Made by a program: the position numbers and the translations under genes
Shown here: positions 60,576-64,000 of the stretch, in pieces
Layout of the letters: the number at the start of each line of letters is the position of its first letter
How positions within the stretch are numbered: position 1 is the first letter of the stretch
From: Flavobacterium sp.
Lineage (GTDB): Bacteria > Bacteroidota > Bacteroidia > Flavobacteriales > Flavobacteriaceae
NCBI RefSeq assembly: GCF_017744675.1
Contig: NZ_JAGIAV010000004.1
Location: 1,476,677 to 1,540,676 of the forward strand
Reading direction: 5' to 3'
DNA: 64,000 nt
Notes under the pieces: model-generated
What the model was told of the DNA's origin: nothing
Databases searched by the model: none
Seen by the model: the letters and a program-made list of their open reading frames with translations, nothing else

Positions 60576-61388
60576 ATGGAAAATTTCTTTCAAGACGTTA
60601 TCAACCACCTCGAAAGCTATTATAATAGCCTTGTCGACCTTACGCCAAAATTTATTCTGGCTATTTTGGTCATTCTCGTTTCATGGTTTATCGCGAGTCG
60701 TGTGGGTATTTTTGCCGGAAACCGACTAAAAGCAAAAATGCACGATCGCTTGCTTGCCATTTTTATTGCCCGTTTAATTAAATCGGTTTTAATCATTATC
60801 GGAATCTTGTTTATGTTCCGAATTATTGGTCTCGAAGGTGTTGCGCAAAGTATGCTTGCGGGCGCGGGAATCTCGGCTTTTGTAATTGGTTTTGCGCTGA
60901 AAGATATCGGCGAAAATTTCCTTGCCGGGATTTTGCTGGCTTTCAAAAGACCTTTTTCTATTGGCGACATTATCGAAAGCAACGGCGTAAAAGGCGAAGT
61001 CATCAACCTGAACCTTCGCGATACCGAAGTCAAAAGCGATTCTAAAATCATATATATCCCAAACGCGCTTCTTATAAAAAATACACTCATTAACTACAAC
61101 AGCGAAGGTTTTCTGCTCCAGACTTTCACCGTCGGACTCGAATATGGCTCTGATTACACCCGCGCCATCGAACTTGTAAAAGAAGTTCTCGGTAACGACG
61201 AAAATGTAACCGAAAAAGACCACGAAAACGCCGCCGTCATTACCGATGTTATTGCTGGCGGTATTATTCAGCTCAATATTCGCTATTGGGTTAAAACCGC
61301 ATCAACAACCGAAAATTCAGAATGCCGTTCTAAAATTATTGCTGCTGTTTTGAATAAGTTGAAAGAAAATGGGTTTGTGCTTAAATAA
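60576..61388 (+). CDS. Small-conductance mechanosensitive channel (MscS family)
   Basis: This 270-aa inner-membrane channel relieves turgor on osmotic downshift. It has three helices: FILAILVILVSWFIASRVGI, the second at about 70-90, and the pore-lining AGAGISAFVIGFALKDIGEN. FKRPFSIGDIIESNGVKGEV, the beta-domain, is followed by VYIPNALL-like IIYIPNALLIKN. Length matches E. coli MscS (286). It is monocistronic. Confidence 0.93.
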   Translation: MENFFQDVINHLESYYNSLVDLTPKFILAILVILVSWFIASRVGIFAGNRLKAKMHDRLLAIFIARLIKSVLIIIGILFMFRIIGLEGVAQSMLAGAGISAFVIGFALKDIGENFLAGILLAFKRPFSIGDIIESNGVKGEVINLNLRDTEVKSDSKIIYIPNALLIKNTLINYNSEGFLLQTFTVGLEYGSDYTRAIELVKEVLGNDENVTEKDHENAAVITDVIAGGIIQLNIRYWVKTASTTENSECRSKIIAAVLNKLKENGFVLK

Positions 61389-61807
61389 AGGTTCTAAGGT
61401 ACTGAGATGCTAAGGTTCTGAGTTTTTTTCTCTCGATTGTGACCCTGAGCGGAATAGAAGGCTTATAAAACCAATAGCTTCGCGATTTTGGAATTTTAAA
61501 GATTAGAATTTATTATTTGGAGCTATTTCCAGCTGTCCGCTATATCTTTTCCGCCGAACCCCGGCGCAAAAGGATGTCGCTTCCATCTGGGCTAGGGCAC
61601 TTTGTTTCATAAGAAAATTATGAAACCAAAAAAAACGGTTGTCACCCTGAGCGTAGTCGAAGGCTTATGAAGCCTAAAATTCCCACAACGAATCTCCTCA
61701 ATCTTGTCATTTCGACGAGAGGAGAAATCTCACGCGGGATTCCGCAAAGAGAATCACCCATCTTTGTCGAGTTTCTAGTGTGATTTCTCCTTACGTCGAA
61801 ATGACAA
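61389..61807. repeat. Repeat-rich gap with three element types
   Basis: Immediately after mscS is AAGGTTCTAAGGTACTGAG (61388), then TGACCCTGAGCGGAATAGAAG (61440, shown partly) and an inverse CTAGCCC-type element (61519-61599). A 104-bp palindrome at 61704-61807 has 26-bp arms beginning TTGTCATTTCGACG (two mismatches). No coding sequence is seen until 61922. Confidence 0.75.
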
Positions 61808-61921
61808 ACTACATGGAAATTTAACTGAATTTATGTTTTCTTAAAATATGATGCACTATCTAGGGGTTATATTTCCAATCACAAAGTATTTCTTATATTA
61901 GCTTGAAATAGAAAAAGTCTA

Positions 61922-62349
61922 ATGAAATTTTATCAAGTTTTTAATTTAAATAACAAACATATTTTCTCAGCTAACATAAACTCTGTATATGAGTTTTTTA
62001 TGCAATTAGATATTGAAAACGATTTAAAAAAACATATTTTAAAAAGAATAAATAAAGAATCTGATTTTGAAATAAGTGTTTCAGAATTAGAAAAATAAAA
62101 CCAGCTTTAGAAGAAAAAATAGACGAATTAATTACTGATGTAAATTTTGATCCTTTTAAAGAAAGACTAAGAAAACTTTATCCACTTCAATATAGTAGCG
62201 ATCCTTTTATATGGAAAAACACTACTTACTATTTGTATGGAAAAACTAATCCTATCGATAGTCAAATATCGAGAATAAGAAGTTTTTTAATGAGTCTAGA
62301 ATATTTTACAAATCATAATCAATCAATAAAATATATCTTGAGAATTTAG
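61922..62349 (+). pseudogene. Small hypothetical gene split by a one-base frameshift
   Basis: An ATG at 61922 opens 58 codons (MKFYQVFNLNNKHIFSANIN ... ISVSELEK) to a TAA at 62096. The next frame continues seamlessly as KIKPALEEKIDELITDVNFD through SQISRIRSFLMSL to a TAG at 62347, but has no start of its own. Adding one A to the A5 run at 62091-62095 would join them into SELEKIKPALEEKID, about 142 aa. It is soluble with no recognised domain. It may be a broken gene, a phase-variable one, a frameshifted one or a sequencing error. Confidence 0.6.
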
Positions 62350-62533
62350 GATTTTTTAAACAAATCCGAAAAACTATAAATATAATATTTTTCTTACTTA
62401 TAATATTTTTTTGATATCTTTACAGTCCTAAACACAAAGAATAAACTAATATTAACTTACCCTGATGGAGTTAGGTATGATCTTTTCTTAAAATCATTAA
62501 CCTTCAAGGGGTTTTATTCTCAAATTTAGGATT

Positions 62534-62767
62534 ATGAGTACTACCAATGTTTCCAAAGAAATCGAAAACAGACTTCTTAATTTTTTCAACGACAGAATCG
62601 ATCCTGTAGAAATGGCTAAAACATTAAGACAAGTAAATTTTACACTCGCTTTATGTGTTTTAAGCGAACATGAAACATTTCAAAGCGAAATCATCAAATT
62701 AAGAGACAGCTTTTACTGGCTCAATGAACTAGCAGAGACTTTAAATCCTTATTTGGAGGTAGAGTAA
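62534..62767 (+). CDS. Small conserved-looking hypothetical protein, 77 aa
   Basis: This acidic helical protein (MSTTNVSKEIENRLLNFFND, KLRDSFYWLNELAETLNPYL) is not recognised. It has a leader of about 100 nt containing an 8-codon mini-ORF (62465-62491) and a weak AACC/GGTT hairpin (62499-62513). A clear terminator follows, supporting a real gene. A -7-like TATCTTTA is near 62413. Confidence 0.6.
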   Translation: MSTTNVSKEIENRLLNFFNDRIDPVEMAKTLRQVNFTLALCVLSEHETFQSEIIKLRDSFYWLNELAETLNPYLEVE

Positions 62768-62780
62768 AAAGCTTAAAAAG

Positions 62781-62813
62781 AAAACCTCGATTTTTTAAGT
62801 CGAGGTTTTTATT
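62781..62813 (+). terminator. Terminator of the 77-aa protein gene
   Basis: AAAACCTCGA pairs with TCGAGGTTTT, followed by a T-rich tail; it may also serve the convergent OmpA gene. Confidence 0.8.
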
Positions 62814-62864
62814 TATAAAAGCTAGTATTCAAAAGCCTTTCTGTTTTATATTTAAGCTATTTTA

Positions 62865-63866
62865 TTATTTTGCTTTAACTAATTCTACACGTCTATTTTT
62901 TGCTTTGTTCTCTTCAGAATCATTAGGAACTAAAGGACGTTCAGAACCAAACCCTTTTGCCGATAATCTTGATTTTTCGATTCCTTTTAAAGTTAATGCA
63001 TTCATTACAGAATTGGCACGATCTATAGAAAGCTTCTTATTTTTTGAAGCATCACCAGTATTATCAGTATGCCCTTCAATTGAAATTTTTAAAGAAGGAT
63101 CTTTTTTAAGAGCTAAAACTATTTCATCAATTGTTATATTTCCATCTTTTGTTAAATCTGCTTTATTAACTTCAAAATTGATATAAAGAATTGATTTTCC
63201 TTTTTCAGTAAGATCTTTTACAATGTCATCTGCTGTAATTTTTTGGATAGTCTGTTTAAGATTTGCTTCTTGTAAAATATTTAAACTTCCAGAAGCACTA
63301 TTAGCTGTAAACTGAACATAGATGTTTCCTTTATCTTTTGTTCGAATCACATAAAACTTAATTTGCTGATCTGCATAACCAATATCTCCTTCTCCTCCTT
63401 TATTAGGGTCTTCTTTGTTATATCGGTCATATTCTTCACTAGTTATTTCGCCATCATAAATTTTTACAGCTCCAACAGAAGTTAAATAATCTTCAAAGCT
63501 TTTTTCAAAATATCTTTTCGAAAATTCCTCTTTTCCATCACTAACAACATTTATTTTGTAAAGTTTTCCTTCGAAAGGAGTCATAATACCGTTAACAGGA
63601 AAAAAACAAACATCAAAATTCTTTTGTAAAGGTTTGTTTTGGTTTGTTAAGCCTTTTGGAAGTGAAAAAAATGGAAATTCACCCAAATCAGTATTTGTAT
63701 AAGGAATATCTTCAATATTAAACTTTTTTGCTAAAACGGTATCTTTTTTTTCAACCTCAGTAGTAGTTTGTTCTTTTTGAGGTTTGTCGTTTTGATTTTC
63801 ATTTACTTTTTTATTGCATGAGAAAAAAAGCAAAATACTAGTAAGTAAAAAAAGTGTCTTTTTCAT
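62865..63866 (-). CDS. OmpA-family lipoprotein
   Basis: This 333-aa lipoprotein starts at MKKTLFLLTSILLFFSCNKK (lipidated Cys17); 19 upstream codons are not needed. A Lys/Glu/Thr-rich linker leads to an unassigned middle domain (DIPYTNTDLGEFPFFSLPKG). The C-terminal OmpA peptidoglycan-binding domain is at about 230-333, with LYINFEVNKADLTKDG, ISIEGHTDNTGDASKNKKLS and AKNRRVEL. It would tie the outer membrane to the cell wall. Confidence 0.9.
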   Translation of the reverse strand: MKKTLFLLTSILLFFSCNKKVNENQNDKPQKEQTTTEVEKKDTVLAKKFNIEDIPYTNTDLGEFPFFSLPKGLTNQNKPLQKNFDVCFFPVNGIMTPFEGKLYKINVVSDGKEEFSKRYFEKSFEDYLTSVGAVKIYDGEITSEEYDRYNKEDPNKGGEGDIGYADQQIKFYVIRTKDKGNIYVQFTANSASGSLNILQEANLKQTIQKITADDIVKDLTEKGKSILYINFEVNKADLTKDGNITIDEIVLALKKDPSLKISIEGHTDNTGDASKNKKLSIDRANSVMNALTLKGIEKSRLSAKGFGSERPLVPNDSEENKAKNRRVELVKAK

Positions 63867-63974
63867 GTAAGATTTTTTTGTGTTAAATTTTAGTAATTTA
63901 TTGCTGAGTTCAAAAATATACATCTAATCCTTTTCTTACTTAATTTTTAACAATTAATTTATTAATTCAAACCG

Positions 63975-64000
63975 ATAGCGCGGATTTGCAATCCGTGCCC
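63975..64000. repeat. Start of a GCGCGGATTTGCAATCCG repeat at the window edge
   Basis: CGGATT-TGC-AATCCG (63981-63995) forms a short stem in a GC-rich patch unlike its AT-rich surroundings; probably one arm of another dispersed palindrome cut by the window edge. Confidence 0.5.

Noticed and set aside
60620..61223. Two open frames opposite mscS
   Set aside because: Antisense shadows of a clear MscS gene.

Overview
The window is chromosomal DNA from a Flavobacterium-like member of the Bacteroidota. Supporting signs are the low GC content, TonB-dependent receptor/DUF4249 and SusC-plug-like proteins, many lipoproteins, and promoters of the Bacteroidota type (-7 element TAnnTTTG, sometimes with TTTG about 19-21 bp upstream). 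Intergenic gaps are crowded with short palindromic repeats. Most of the sequence is ordinary housekeeping chromosome. I see no tRNA or rRNA gene, CRISPR array, prophage, intact insertion sequence or conjugative element.

Layout. 1-7.3 kb: an AraC-type regulator fragment divergent from a macrolide-type glycosyltransferase, then a tight four-gene operon (TonB-dependent receptor, DUF4249 lipoprotein, GyrI-like binding protein, DinB-like protein), a secreted RidA-like protein and thiamine pyrophosphokinase. 7.3-16.7 kb: an unknown protein, rlmF, a lipoprotein hydrolase, uvrB with a convergent TerB-like gene, an esterase, a dipeptide epimerase/PLP enzyme pair and a DUF1456 protein. 17-26.8 kb: central metabolism (sucC, gltB-gltD, lysA), with an 0.8-kb repeat-filled gap before lysA. 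26.8-37.7 kb: a more accessory stretch with the scar of an HTH gene, an HTH-pentapeptide-repeat regulator, several lipoproteins, two DinB-like proteins, an ArsR regulator with two duplicated SRPBCC genes, a stand-alone TonB-plug-like secreted protein, an esterase and an outer-membrane barrel. 37.7-53.5 kb: comM, a Gfo/Idh/MocA oxidoreductase, amt, dsbD-tilS, pabB, a DoxX-like protein, a lipocalin, lpdA, and an Lrp regulator divergent from a Met/Cys-type PLP lyase. 53.5-64 kb: an amino-acid permease, a second oxidoreductase with a twin-arginine leader, a large FAD/Fe-S dehydrogenase, an MscS channel, a repeat-rich gap with a frameshifted small gene, a small conserved protein and an OmpA-family lipoprotein.

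How genes work together. Amt brings in ammonium and GltBD assimilates it. LysA makes lysine, and its substrate meso-diaminopimelate is also a cell-wall precursor. The dipeptide epimerase probably recycles muropeptide-derived dipeptides. The TonB-receptor operon combines outer-membrane uptake with cytoplasmic small-molecule binding and lies next to a glycosyltransferase of the drug-inactivating type. The ArsR-SRPBCC and HTH-pentapeptide loci carry clear operator-like repeats and look self-regulated.

The most unusual features are: (i) at least eight families of 60-150 bp mini-palindromes with terminal inverted repeats, sometimes nested; (ii) a DUF2314 lipoprotein whose signal peptide lies upstream of its first ATG, implying an AUA start or a lost start; (iii) a one-base frameshift in an A-run that splits a roughly 142-aa gene; (iv) a deletion scar of an HTH regulator next to an HTH-pentapeptide gene with tandem operator repeats; (v) a stand-alone secreted TonB-plug-like protein. 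I found no clearly new multi-gene defence or biosynthetic system.
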